From: an uncultured Collinsella sp.
GTDB taxonomy: Bacteria; Actinomycetota; Coriobacteriia; Coriobacteriales; Coriobacteriaceae
Direction of reading: 5' to 3'
Assembly (NCBI GenBank): GCA_900542315.1
Contig: UQMV01000002.1
Coordinates: 1-64,000, forward strand
DNA length: 64,000 nt
The translations under genes and the position numbers were made by a program. The notes under the pieces were generated by a model that saw nothing but the letters and a program-made list of their open reading frames with translations, had not been told where the DNA came from and did no database searches. This document shows positions 53,346-64,000 of the stretch, one piece after another. The stretch's first letter is position 1. Each line of letters opens with the position of its first letter.

Positions 53346-54650
53346 TTGAAGGCGGACACTCAAACCATCGACATCCTGTTGTTGGGCAGCGGCGGCCGTG
53401 AGCATGCTTTGGCAGCTAAGCTCGCAGCATCACCGCGCGCCGGCAAGCTCTACATTGCGCCGGGCAACGGCGGCACCGCGAGCTGCGGCGAGAACGTTGT
53501 TCTCGACGACTGCGATCCTGCGGCCGTGGCGGCGTTTGCGCAGAGCCACGGATGCGGACTCGTGGTAATTGGCCCCGAGGCTCCGCTCGTGGCGGGCGTG
53601 GCCGACGCCGTGCGCGCGGCGGGTATTCCCTGCTTTGGCCCGGGTGCCGAGGGCGCTCAGATGGAGGGCTCCAAGCTGTTCTCCAAGCAGCTCATGGAGC
53701 GTGCGGGCATTCCGACGGCAGCCTATGGTTCGTTTACCGACGAGGCTTCGGCTCTCGCCTACGTGCGCGAGCAGGGCGCCCCGCTGGTCGTCAAGGCCGA
53801 CGGCCTTGCCGCGGGCAAGGGCGTTATCGTGGCGACCGAACTTGAGCAGGCCGAGGAGGCCGTGCGCGAGTGCTTTGGCGGCACCTTTGGCGATGCCGGC
53901 AACACCGTGGTTATCGAGGAGATGCTGACCGGTCCCGAGTGCTCGCTGCTGGCCTTTACCGACGGCAAGACCGTGCGCCCCATGGCTACCTCGCAGGACC
54001 ACAAGCGCGCGCTCGAGGGCGACAAGGGCCCCAACACCGGCGGCATGGGCGTCTACAGCCCGGTGCCCATCGTGACTGACGAGGAGCACGCCACCATGGT
54101 GAAGGTCATGGAGCAGACCGTGGCCGAGCTCGCTGCCGAGGGCATCGACTACCGCGGCTGCCTGTACGGCGGCTTTATGCTCACGCCTGCCGGTCCCAAG
54201 GTACTGGAGTTCAACGCCCGCTTTGGCGACCCCGAGACGCAGGTCGTGCTGCCGCGCCTTAAGAACGACCTGGTTGAGGTCATGCTGGCTTGTGCCAACT
54301 GCGAGCTCGATCAGATTGAGCTCGACTGGCGCGACGAGTGGGCCGTGGCCGTTGTCCTGACGAGCGCGGGCTATCCCGGCAGCTACGAGAAGGGCAAGGT
54401 CATCACCGGTATTGAGGATGCCGAGGCCATGGAGAACGTGACCGTGTACCACGCGGGCACTGCCGTGGTGGACGGCCAGCTCGTGACCAATGGTGGTCGC
54501 GTGCTTGCCGTGACCGCTCTGGGCGACACGTTCGAGAACGCTCGCAATCTTGCCTATGAGGCCTGCGAGAAGATTGATTTTGAGGGCAAGACCCTGCGTC
54601 ACGACATCGGCCTGCGCGCGCTGCGCGGCCGCGACGCCTGGGATGCCTAA
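53346..54650 (+). CDS. purD: Phosphoribosylamine--glycine ligase
   Basis: 434 residues from a TTG at 53346 with GAGGAGG upstream. This ATP-grasp enzyme makes glycinamide ribonucleotide, the second step of purine synthesis. ILLLGSGGREHALAAKL, VKADGLAAGKGVIVA, SQDHKRALEGDKGPNTGGMG and KVLEFNARFGDPETQ are the family blocks. The Nudix gene follows after 21 bases. Confidence 0.97.
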   Translation: MKADTQTIDILLLGSGGREHALAAKLAASPRAGKLYIAPGNGGTASCGENVVLDDCDPAAVAAFAQSHGCGLVVIGPEAPLVAGVADAVRAAGIPCFGPGAEGAQMEGSKLFSKQLMERAGIPTAAYGSFTDEASALAYVREQGAPLVVKADGLAAGKGVIVATELEQAEEAVRECFGGTFGDAGNTVVIEEMLTGPECSLLAFTDGKTVRPMATSQDHKRALEGDKGPNTGGMGVYSPVPIVTDEEHATMVKVMEQTVAELAAEGIDYRGCLYGGFMLTPAGPKVLEFNARFGDPETQVVLPRLKNDLVEVMLACANCELDQIELDWRDEWAVAVVLTSAGYPGSYEKGKVITGIEDAEAMENVTVYHAGTAVVDGQLVTNGGRVLAVTALGDTFENARNLAYEACEKIDFEGKTLRHDIGLRALRGRDAWDA

Positions 54651-54671
54651 AATCCGAGAGGAATGAGACGG

Positions 54672-55367
54672 ATGGACGAGAAGAACGAAGAGCTCGTGGA
54701 CGCGCAGATCGTCGAAGAGGACAGCCGCATGTATGGGCACGCCGAGGGCGAGCCTGGTGGCGAGGTCGCTGACGAGCCGGCACTGGTGCTGGGCGACGAC
54801 GACCCGCACGATGCCGAGCTGCACGAGAAGATTCTTTCGGAGGAGTGCGCCTGGAAGGGCAAGATCCTCGACGTTCACCGTCTTGAGGTTGAGCTGCCCA
54901 ACGGTCACCGCAGCGCCCGCGATATCGTTCGCCATCCGGGTGCGGCGGCCGTTGTGGCACTGACCGAGAGTGGCAAGATCGTACTGGTGCGTCAGTACCG
55001 CACCGCCATCGACCGCGTGACGGTCGAGATTCCCGCCGGCAAGCTCGATCCGGGCGAGGACCCGCTCGATTGCGCCAAGCGCGAACTGCATGAGGAGACG
55101 GGCTTTAGGGCCGGTCGTATTCGCTTTTTGACGTCGATTGTCACGTCCTGCGGTTTTTGTGATGAGATCATCCACATCTACTTGGCTACCAAGCTCGAGT
55201 TTGATGCGCCCAACCCCGATGATGACGAGTTTGTCAACGTGGACCTAGTGCCGCTGCACGAGCTGATCGACGCCGTGCTCGACGGCAAGATCGAAGATGC
55301 CAAGACTGTCGTGGGCGCCTTGGCCTGCGATAGCATCGCGCACCGCTTGGGTGGAACTGATCTTTAA
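54672..55367 (+). CDS. Nudix hydrolase (ADP-ribose pyrophosphatase type)
   Basis: 231 residues. The Nudix box is complete: GKLDPGEDPLDCAKRELHEETG. Together with the RQYRTAIDRVTVEIPAG segment just before it, this points to the ADP-ribose pyrophosphatase/NudF group, which hydrolyses ADP-ribose to AMP and ribose 5-phosphate. An acidic N-terminal extension of about 60 residues comes before the domain. I use the ATG at 54672; the ATG at 54663 is too close to the ribosome binding site. Coupled to purD by position. Confidence 0.92.
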   Translation: MDEKNEELVDAQIVEEDSRMYGHAEGEPGGEVADEPALVLGDDDPHDAELHEKILSEECAWKGKILDVHRLEVELPNGHRSARDIVRHPGAAAVVALTESGKIVLVRQYRTAIDRVTVEIPAGKLDPGEDPLDCAKRELHEETGFRAGRIRFLTSIVTSCGFCDEIIHIYLATKLEFDAPNPDDDEFVNVDLVPLHELIDAVLDGKIEDAKTVVGALACDSIAHRLGGTDL

Positions 55368-55378
55368 AAGCGAGGGCA

Positions 55379-55418
55379 ACCCTGGGACAAACACTACTGA
55401 TTATTTTGTCCCAGGGTT
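55379..55418 (+). terminator. Terminator after the Nudix gene
   Basis: A perfect 14-bp stem AACCCTGGGACAAA/TTTGTCCCAGGGTT, then TTC. It is close to the following ABC gene. Confidence 0.8.
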
Positions 55419-55448
55419 TCACGTTGTTGTTTTATCTCCGAGGACTGC

Positions 55449-57221
55449 ATGTTTAGAAGATTCTTGTCTTATTACAAGCCCCAGATGGGGCTTTTTGTTG
55501 CTGATACTGTTTGTGCTCTGGTGCTTGCCGCCATTGACCTGGCGTTCCCCATTATTCTGCGCAATTTGACCGGTGGGCTGTTTACTCAGGGCCAGGCTGC
55601 TATTATGCAGGCGCTCGGTATGATCGCGGTGGGGCTGGTGCTGATGTATGCCGTCCGCTGTGCCTGCCGCTATTTTGTGAGCTATTGGGGTCACGTGATG
55701 GGCGCGCGTATGGAGTCCAAAATGCGTGAGGACCTGTTCGACCAGTATGAGCGCTTTAGCTTTGCGTACTTCGACCGCAACAGCTCGGGCGACATGATGA
55801 GCCGCGTGGTCAACGACCTGTTCGATATCTGCGAGGCGGCGCACCACGTGCCCGAGTGGATCATCATCTGCGGCATCGAGATTATCGGCTCGTTTGTGAT
55901 TCTCTTTACCATCGCCCCGGTGCTGGCGCTCGCCATGGACGTGGTGACGGCGGCGTTTGCGGTCATCATGTTTTGGCAGAACATGCGCATGCGCGAGGTC
56001 TTTAGCGACAACCGCAAAAAGATCAGCGGCATCAATGCTCAGCTGCAGGATTCGCTGGCGGGCATGCGCGTGGTCAAGAGCTTTGCCAATGAGGAGACCG
56101 AACGTTTCAAGTTCCGCGCCTCCAACAATCGCTATCTTTCGTCCAAGGAAAACATGTATCACGCCATGGGCGTCTATACCGCGACGTATGGCCTGCTCTC
56201 GGGCGTGCTGTACGTGATCGTGGTGCTGCTGGGCGGCTGGTTGGTCGCCCAGGGACAGCTGCAGGCGGTCGATATGGCGACCTTTGCGCTCTATATTTCG
56301 CTGTTCTGCACGCCGCTCGAGACGCTCGTCAATTCGGCCGAAACGTATCAGAAGGCTATCGCCGGCTTTAAGCGTATGGACGAGGTGCTCTCGACCGCGC
56401 CGGATATCCAGGACAAGCCGGGCGCTACGGATCTGCAGGTGACTGCCGGCGCCGTGGAGTATCACGACGTGTGCTTTAACTACGAGGATGTTGAGCTGGG
56501 CGAGGGCGATGCCGACGAGCGTCCCGTTATCGACCATATGGATCTGTCTATCAAGCCCGGGCAGACCATCGCTTTGGTTGGCCCTTCGGGCGGTGGCAAG
56601 TCCACGACCTGTTCGCTGCTGCCGCGCTTTTATGACGTGGCTGCCGGATCCATTAGCATCGACGGCCAGGACGTGCGCGATGTGACGCAGCAGAGCCTGC
56701 GCCGCGCCATCGGCCTGGTGCAGCAGGATGTCTATCTATTTGACGGTACGATCGGCGAGAACATCGCCTACGGCAAGCCGGGTGCTACGGCAGAAGAGAT
56801 CGCCGAGGCCGCCCGTCGCGCCAACATCGATACCTTTATCGAGTCGCTTCCACAGGGCTATGACACGGTCGTGGGCGAGCGCGGCAGCCGTCTTTCGGGC
56901 GGACAGAAGCAGCGCGTTGCCATCGCGCGTGTGTTTCTCAAGAACCCCAAGATCCTGATTTTGGACGAGGCGACGAGTGCTTTGGATAACGAGAGCGAGG
57001 AGGCGGTGCAGGAGTCACTCGAAGAACTGGCGCGCGGCCGCACCACGATTATCATCGCCCACCGTCTTTCGACCATTAAGCATGCCGATGAGATTGCGAC
57101 CGTTGAGCATGGTCGCGTTGTGGAGCGTGGCACGCACGAGGAGCTTCTCGCCCGTGGCGGCACCTATGCCCGTTACTATCGAATGCAGTTCGAAGGTGCG
57201 CGTGCGCACGAGCTCGACTGA
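55449..57221 (+). CDS. ABC exporter, fused permease and ATPase
   Basis: 590 residues of the MsbA/LmrA half-transporter type. Six membrane segments occupy about 1-310. The ATPase domain has Walker A GPSGGGKST, the Q loop IGLVQQDVYLFDG, the signature LSGGQKQR, Walker B ILILDEATS and the H-loop AHRLSTIKHADEI. It should act as a homodimer or with another half. The substrate is not deducible; drug or lipid-like compounds are typical for the group. It is followed by a membrane protein gene after 19 bases. Confidence 0.94.
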   Translation: MFRRFLSYYKPQMGLFVADTVCALVLAAIDLAFPIILRNLTGGLFTQGQAAIMQALGMIAVGLVLMYAVRCACRYFVSYWGHVMGARMESKMREDLFDQYERFSFAYFDRNSSGDMMSRVVNDLFDICEAAHHVPEWIIICGIEIIGSFVILFTIAPVLALAMDVVTAAFAVIMFWQNMRMREVFSDNRKKISGINAQLQDSLAGMRVVKSFANEETERFKFRASNNRYLSSKENMYHAMGVYTATYGLLSGVLYVIVVLLGGWLVAQGQLQAVDMATFALYISLFCTPLETLVNSAETYQKAIAGFKRMDEVLSTAPDIQDKPGATDLQVTAGAVEYHDVCFNYEDVELGEGDADERPVIDHMDLSIKPGQTIALVGPSGGGKSTTCSLLPRFYDVAAGSISIDGQDVRDVTQQSLRRAIGLVQQDVYLFDGTIGENIAYGKPGATAEEIAEAARRANIDTFIESLPQGYDTVVGERGSRLSGGQKQRVAIARVFLKNPKILILDEATSALDNESEEAVQESLEELARGRTTIIIAHRLSTIKHADEIATVEHGRVVERGTHEELLARGGTYARYYRMQFEGARAHELD

Positions 57222-57240
57222 TTGATATGACAGGAAGTTT

Positions 57241-58206
57241 ATGGCTGACAAGAACCCTTTGACTCCGGAAGAAGTGACGGAGTTATTCTCCGAAATCGAT
57301 GCATCTGGTGTCTTGGATCCCACGCTTGCCAAAAAGCGAACCGAGCGCATGCGTGAGAAGGAGGCTGCGGCCAAGCGCGGTGACAAAGCTGCGCTAGCGC
57401 AGCTGCGCAGCGAGGACCGCGCGAGCCAGGCAAAACATATCGACCCGCTGTCCGAGGACGATCCTTCGGGTTCGCAGGTGAGTCATACCATTACGAAGAC
57501 CGCGATGGCCGTGGTCATCGGTATTTTGGTGCTGATCGTGGGCATGCAGATCGGCTACGGCGTGATGCGCCGTCTGAATACCGCCAACCTGTCCGAGAGC
57601 GTTTCGGTCGATACCGTTTCGACGGCGCTGAAGGGCGGCCTTGAGTGGGGCAACGGCTTTACGCAGTTCCCGCTCGACTTTACCGTCGATGAAGCCGATG
57701 AGCGTACGGGCACGGTCGAGGTGACGGTGTTGGACACATCGTCTGCCAACGAGCTCGAGCTGCTGTCCAACGGGCAGATCCAGGCCGCGGCACTTGCGAC
57801 CAACGCGCTGCTCAACGATAAGATTGACCGCGTGGTGTACAACGTGCACGCCTATATCGACGAGGATAGCAACATTCAGCACGATTCCTTCTTTGGCATG
57901 TTTCCCGCCCGGGGCCACCAGAGCGCCATCCTGACGTTCGTGTGGACCAAGAGCTCATCCAACGCCACGAATATCGACTGGAAGATGCGCATCGTGAGTA
58001 TGGATGACACCATCGCCGAGCGCATTCAAAAACAGGTGAACTCGGTGTCGTCGTTGATTGAGGACCCGGTGGTGAGCCAGACCAAGATTGACGAGGAAAA
58101 GGCCGAGCGTGACCTGGAGCATCGTCTGCATGGCCGCGAGATTTTCCGCGGCGGCAAGCCCGACCGAACACCGTCCGAACTGCTGGAGCAGGACAAGAAA
58201 AAGTAA
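57241..58206 (+). CDS. Single-pass membrane protein, unknown
   Basis: 321 residues. A charged cytoplasmic N-terminus (RTERMREKEAAAKRGDKAAL) is followed by one membrane segment at about 88-108 (MAVVIGILVLIVGMQIGYGVM). The outside domain of about 170 residues has alternating beta-like strands (GTVEVTVLDTSSANELELL, DRVVYNVHAYIDEDSNIQH, SAILTFVWTKSSSN). The C-terminus is charged. No family recognised. It is probably cotranscribed with the ABC exporter, so an accessory role is possible. A strong terminator follows. Confidence 0.75.
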   Translation: MADKNPLTPEEVTELFSEIDASGVLDPTLAKKRTERMREKEAAAKRGDKAALAQLRSEDRASQAKHIDPLSEDDPSGSQVSHTITKTAMAVVIGILVLIVGMQIGYGVMRRLNTANLSESVSVDTVSTALKGGLEWGNGFTQFPLDFTVDEADERTGTVEVTVLDTSSANELELLSNGQIQAAALATNALLNDKIDRVVYNVHAYIDEDSNIQHDSFFGMFPARGHQSAILTFVWTKSSSNATNIDWKMRIVSMDDTIAERIQKQVNSVSSLIEDPVVSQTKIDEEKAERDLEHRLHGREIFRGGKPDRTPSELLEQDKKK

Positions 58207-58212
58207 GAGGCC

Positions 58213-58253
58213 ATCATCCCGCGTGAGCCACAAGCCCACGCGGGATGATTTTT
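58213..58253 (+). terminator. Terminator of the ABC exporter unit
   Basis: A perfect 13-bp stem ATCATCCCGCGTG/CACGCGGGATGAT with an 11-base loop, then TTTTT. Confidence 0.88.
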
Positions 58254-58375
58254 CTGGGACGGGGATTAAAAAATCATTATGCATAGAAAGTCATAATTAT
58301 CATTTCGTAAACATTTCGATGAAATTAACGCCATGAGGCATGCTTGCGGTTACAATACCGCGAGGCCTAACCACA

Positions 58376-58410
58376 TACCTTTAAGCCGGTCCTGTGAGAC
58401 CGGGAAGGAG
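58376..58410 (+). promoter_or_regulatory. PyrR-type RNA-binding hairpin before carA
   Basis: After ACCTTTAAG there is a hairpin CCGGTC-CTGTGA-GACCGG (386-403), whose loop region reads GGTCCTGTGAGACC. This matches the PyrR-binding loop consensus UCCxGxGAG, and AAGGAG follows one base after the stem. Binding of PyrR-UMP would sit next to the ribosome binding site, suggesting translational control as in mycobacteria. No alternative terminator/antiterminator pair is obvious. No pyrR gene is in the window. Confidence 0.7.
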
Positions 58411-58414
58411 AATT

Positions 58415-59854
58415 ATGGCGAACAACCATACCGCGGGCACTGCCGCCCGCACCTTCGCGCCCAGCGAACTTTGCCAGCGTATGCTGGCCAAAACCAGCAA
58501 GGGCACCTGCGGTCCCTGCATCCTGTATCTTGAGGATGGGACCATTTTTTATGGACGTGCATGCGGCGCCGAGGGCACCGCGACCGGCGAAGTCTGCTTC
58601 AACACCTCGCTCGAGGGCTACTTTGAGGTCATGACCGACCCGAGCTATGCCGGCCAAATCGTAACCATGACTTATCCGCAGATCGGCAACTACGGTATCG
58701 ACGAGACCGACGTCCAGTCGGCCTTCCCCGGCGACGCCGTGCGCCCTGCGAGCGCTCCGGCCATGCGCGGCATGATCGTTCGCGACATGTGCGCCACGCC
58801 TTCTAACTGGCGCTCGGCCGTTAGCGTGCCGGAGTACCTGCGCGCTCACGGCATCGTCGCTATCGAAGGTGTCGACACCCGCGCCCTGGTGCGCCATCTG
58901 CGTGACAATGGTTCTAAGATGGGCATTATCTCGACCGAGATCTTCGACGTCGACGAGCTTGCCGAGCGTCTGGCCGCAGCGCCGACGCTGGTGGGCGAGA
59001 ATCTGGTCAAGACCGTGAGTTGCCCCGCGCCTCACGAGTTTGTGGCCGCCGACCTGCCTGCCACGCATGACTTTGCACTTGCGGTTGCCGCTCCTGCCCG
59101 TCACAAAGTGGTCGCCTACGACTGCGGTGTGAAGCGCGGCATTCTGGAGGGTCTGGTCCGCGCCGGCTGCGACCTTACCGTCGTGCCGTGGGATACACCT
59201 GCGAGTGAGGTGCTCGACATGAATCCCGATGGCGTCTTTTTGTCCAACGGCCCCGGCGACCCCGACGCCGTGGTGGAGACCTACGAGCAGGTGCAGCAGC
59301 TGATCGGCAAGGTGCCGGTCTTTGGTATTTGTCTTGGTCACCAGATGATCAGCCTGGCCTGCGGCGCCCAGATGGAAAAGCTTAAGTTCGGTCACCGCGG
59401 CGGCAACCAGCCGGTCATGAACCTGGTAAGCCGTCGCGTGGAGATCACCGCGCAAAACCATGGCTTTGGCCTGCTGTTCCCCAGCTTGGGCAAGCTTGTC
59501 CCCGAGCTTTCCGGCGGCGAGACCGAGCATGCGGCCGACGGCGACCTGCGCGTCTGGGTGCGTCGCGGAATCGCGCCGGTCGTGATGAACGAGCGCTTTG
59601 GCCGCATTCGCCTAACACATGTGAACCTCAACGACGGCACCGCCGAGGGCATCCAGCTGCTCGACGCCCCGTGCTTCTCGGTCCAGTATCACCCCGAGGC
59701 CTCGCCTGGCCCCACCGATGCCCACTATCTCTTTACCGCCTTTACGCGACTCATGGACGGCGAGGAGAACTACCTGGACATCGACACCGCGAAGGATCGC
59801 CTGGCTGGCTGGAATTTCGCCGAGACCGCCGCGACTGAGACCGAGGAGAACTAA
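58415..59854 (+). CDS. carA: Carbamoyl-phosphate synthase, small (glutaminase) subunit
   Basis: 479 residues, clearly longer than the usual 360-390. The N-terminal domain shows FNTSLEGYFEVMTDPSYAGQ and ITMTYPxIGNYG-like sequence. The class I amidotransferase has the nucleophile Cys in VFGICLGHQMISL, and SVQYHPEASPGP carries the His-Glu pair. Extra length comes from an N-terminal extension of about 35 residues and from about 50 residues inserted between ITAQNHGF and LTHVNLNDGTAEG, two segments normally almost adjacent. It supplies ammonia to CarB. The ATG at 58415 has GGAAGGAG upstream. Confidence 0.96.
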   Translation: MANNHTAGTAARTFAPSELCQRMLAKTSKGTCGPCILYLEDGTIFYGRACGAEGTATGEVCFNTSLEGYFEVMTDPSYAGQIVTMTYPQIGNYGIDETDVQSAFPGDAVRPASAPAMRGMIVRDMCATPSNWRSAVSVPEYLRAHGIVAIEGVDTRALVRHLRDNGSKMGIISTEIFDVDELAERLAAAPTLVGENLVKTVSCPAPHEFVAADLPATHDFALAVAAPARHKVVAYDCGVKRGILEGLVRAGCDLTVVPWDTPASEVLDMNPDGVFLSNGPGDPDAVVETYEQVQQLIGKVPVFGICLGHQMISLACGAQMEKLKFGHRGGNQPVMNLVSRRVEITAQNHGFGLLFPSLGKLVPELSGGETEHAADGDLRVWVRRGIAPVVMNERFGRIRLTHVNLNDGTAEGIQLLDAPCFSVQYHPEASPGPTDAHYLFTAFTRLMDGEENYLDIDTAKDRLAGWNFAETAATETEEN

Positions 59855-59855
59855 C

Positions 59856-63170
<3,315 letters not shown>

Positions 63171-63181
63171 TTGACCTGGCC

Positions 63182-63266
63182 GGCCGGGGCGGGAGCCGGA
63201 CACTTTCTCTCGGAAACTGGGCTTCGCGAAGTTTTCCGAGAGAAAGGTCCGCCTCCCGCCCCGGCC
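63182..63266. repeat. Long imperfect palindrome downstream of carB
   Basis: GGCCGGGGCGGGAGCCGG...TCTCTCGGAAA pairs with TTTTCCGAGAG...CTCCCGCCCCGGCC over about 34 bases with a few mismatches. The centre contains CTTCGCGAAG. It begins 11 bases after the carB stop and could end its transcript, but it has no T run. Confidence 0.75.
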
Positions 63267-63336
63267 TGCGGTGACTCGGTAGCACCGTGTGCTGCCGAAG
63301 GGGCTCTGCGCGATGACTAGGGCTGAATAAAAAGTG

Positions 63337-63378
63337 AGTGTGGGCCCTGCCGTTCGTTCGAACGACAGGGCCCACACT
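63337..63378. repeat. Near-perfect 42-base palindrome
   Basis: AGTGTGGGCCCTGCCGTTCG and its inverse meet with two mismatches. An outer GCTGAAT/ATTCAGC pair (322-328, 383-389) extends it. T-rich sequence lies on the minus side only, so it is not a normal terminator for carB. Confidence 0.7.
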
Positions 63379-63422
63379 AATAATTCAGCAAACGTACGTC
63401 ATAGCAATTCCCGGTAGGTCGA

Positions 63423-63514
63423 GGGTGCCCCGCGGCGGTCTGGTGTTTTCATCTGAACGACTTTGCGAAGCAACCGGAGTGAAGATGAAAACACCAGACC
63501 GCCGCGGGGCACCC
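63423..63514. repeat. Long perfect palindrome upstream of purE
   Basis: Perfect 32-bp inverted arms at 423-454 and 483-514 (GGGTGCCCCGCGGCGGTCTG..., ending TTTTCATCT) enclose a 28-base loop. It is one of three long palindromes in the 437-base gap between carB and purE, which has no convincing gene. Confidence 0.85.
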
Positions 63515-63607
63515 GCAGACCGCAGGGACGGGAGCAGCTATACTACTCTCAGTAGTTAAGGGTCGCGGATCCGCCGCGTCGCCGTTCTCAACAGGAGGTC
63601 TTTGTTT

Positions 63608-64000
63608 ATGGCAGATCAAAAGCCGGTTGTCGGGATCATCATGGGTTCCAAGTCCGATCTGGGCGTTATGGAAGGCTGCACCGCCGAGCTCGAGGCGCTG
63701 GGTGTGCCCTATGAGCTCGTGATCGCGAGCGCACACCGCACGCCGGCGAAGGTCCACGAGTGGGCTTCGACTGCTGCTGATCGCGGTATCAAAGTGATTA
63801 TCGCCGCCGCCGGCAAGGCCGCTCACCTGGGTGGTGTCGTTGCTGCCTTTACGCCGCTGCCGGTTATCGGTGTGCCTATGAAGACGAGTGACCTGGGCGG
63901 TATGGATTCGCTGCTGTCGATGGTGCAGATGCCTTCGGGTGTGCCCGTGGCCTGCGTTGCCATCAACGGTGCCAAGAACGCCGCCATTTACGCCACGCAG
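63608..64000 (+). CDS. purE: 5-(carboxyamino)imidazole ribonucleotide mutase, cut by window end
   Basis: The first 131 codons of PurE; the frame is open at the window end. VGIIMGSKSDLGVMEGC and the ELVIASAHRTPAK block, with its His, are the class I PurE signature, followed by GVKVIIAAAGKAAHLGG-like sequence and VIGVPMKTS. It converts N5-CAIR to CAIR, the substrate of PurC. GGAGG lies ten bases before the ATG. It follows the palindrome-rich gap, so it is probably transcribed from its own promoter. Confidence 0.96.
   Translation, partial: MADQKPVVGIIMGSKSDLGVMEGCTAELEALGVPYELVIASAHRTPAKVHEWASTAADRGIKVIIAAAGKAAHLGGVVAAFTPLPVIGVPMKTSDLGGMDSLLSMVQMPSGVPVACVAINGAKNAAIYATQ

Overview
The window is the replication-origin region of a high-GC Gram-positive chromosome. 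Gene order, low-GC pockets in an otherwise GC-rich sequence, the LPXTG surface protein, PafBC-like WYL regulators and parS sites suggest an actinobacterium of class Coriobacteriia, most likely a Collinsella-like gut bacterium. That placement is inference from gene order and protein style, not from a database search. Genes left of about 30 kb run mostly on the minus strand and genes right of it mostly on the plus strand, as expected when two forks leave an origin near dnaA.

Layout. 0-1.5 kb: an AT-richer accessory patch with a protein tail, a small decayed frame and a TraX-family membrane protein. 1.5-10.6 kb: tRNA-Lys, an M29 aminopeptidase, purC, a two-component system, a Tat lipoprotein, a TSCPD protein, purB and tRNA-Gly. 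10.9-14.3 kb: a large wall-anchored adhesin with a predicted thioester head. 14.4-25 kb: an M28-like membrane protein with a giant acidic insert, two WYL regulators, an exonuclease-DinG helicase, ddl and rlmN. 25-30.1 kb: a small YtxH-like protein, parB, parA, three evenly spaced parS sites, rsmG, jag, yidC, yidD, rnpA and rpmH. 30.1-41.5 kb: the origin, a GHKL ATPase/winged-helix protein, dnaA, dnaN, recF, a DUF721 protein, gyrB and gyrA. 41.5-48 kb: a giant palindrome, tRNA-Ile, a bifunctional-nuclease-family protein, small unknowns, typA, a bactofilin-like membrane protein, a TRIC-type channel and two tRNA-Ser. 48.5-64 kb: rpsF-ssb-rpsR-rplI, dnaB, purA, purD, a Nudix hydrolase, an ABC exporter, carAB behind a PyrR-type RNA hairpin, and the start of purE.

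The genes form the replication and segregation core (dnaA, dnaN, recF, gyrBA, dnaB, ssb, parABS), the ribosome/membrane-insertion core (rpmH, rnpA, yidDC, jag, S6/S18/L9) and dispersed nucleotide synthesis genes (purC, purB, purA, purD, purE, carAB).

The less ordinary signals are: a GHKL ATPase fused to a winged helix directly before dnaA; hairpin-rich elements beside three tRNA genes, each bounded by pieces of the neighbouring tRNA's own 3' end; long near-perfect intergenic palindromes after gyrA and carB; parS sites on a 39-bp period; a PyrR-binding hairpin next to the carA ribosome binding site; and an M28 fold split by about 660 acidic residues with altered metal ligands.
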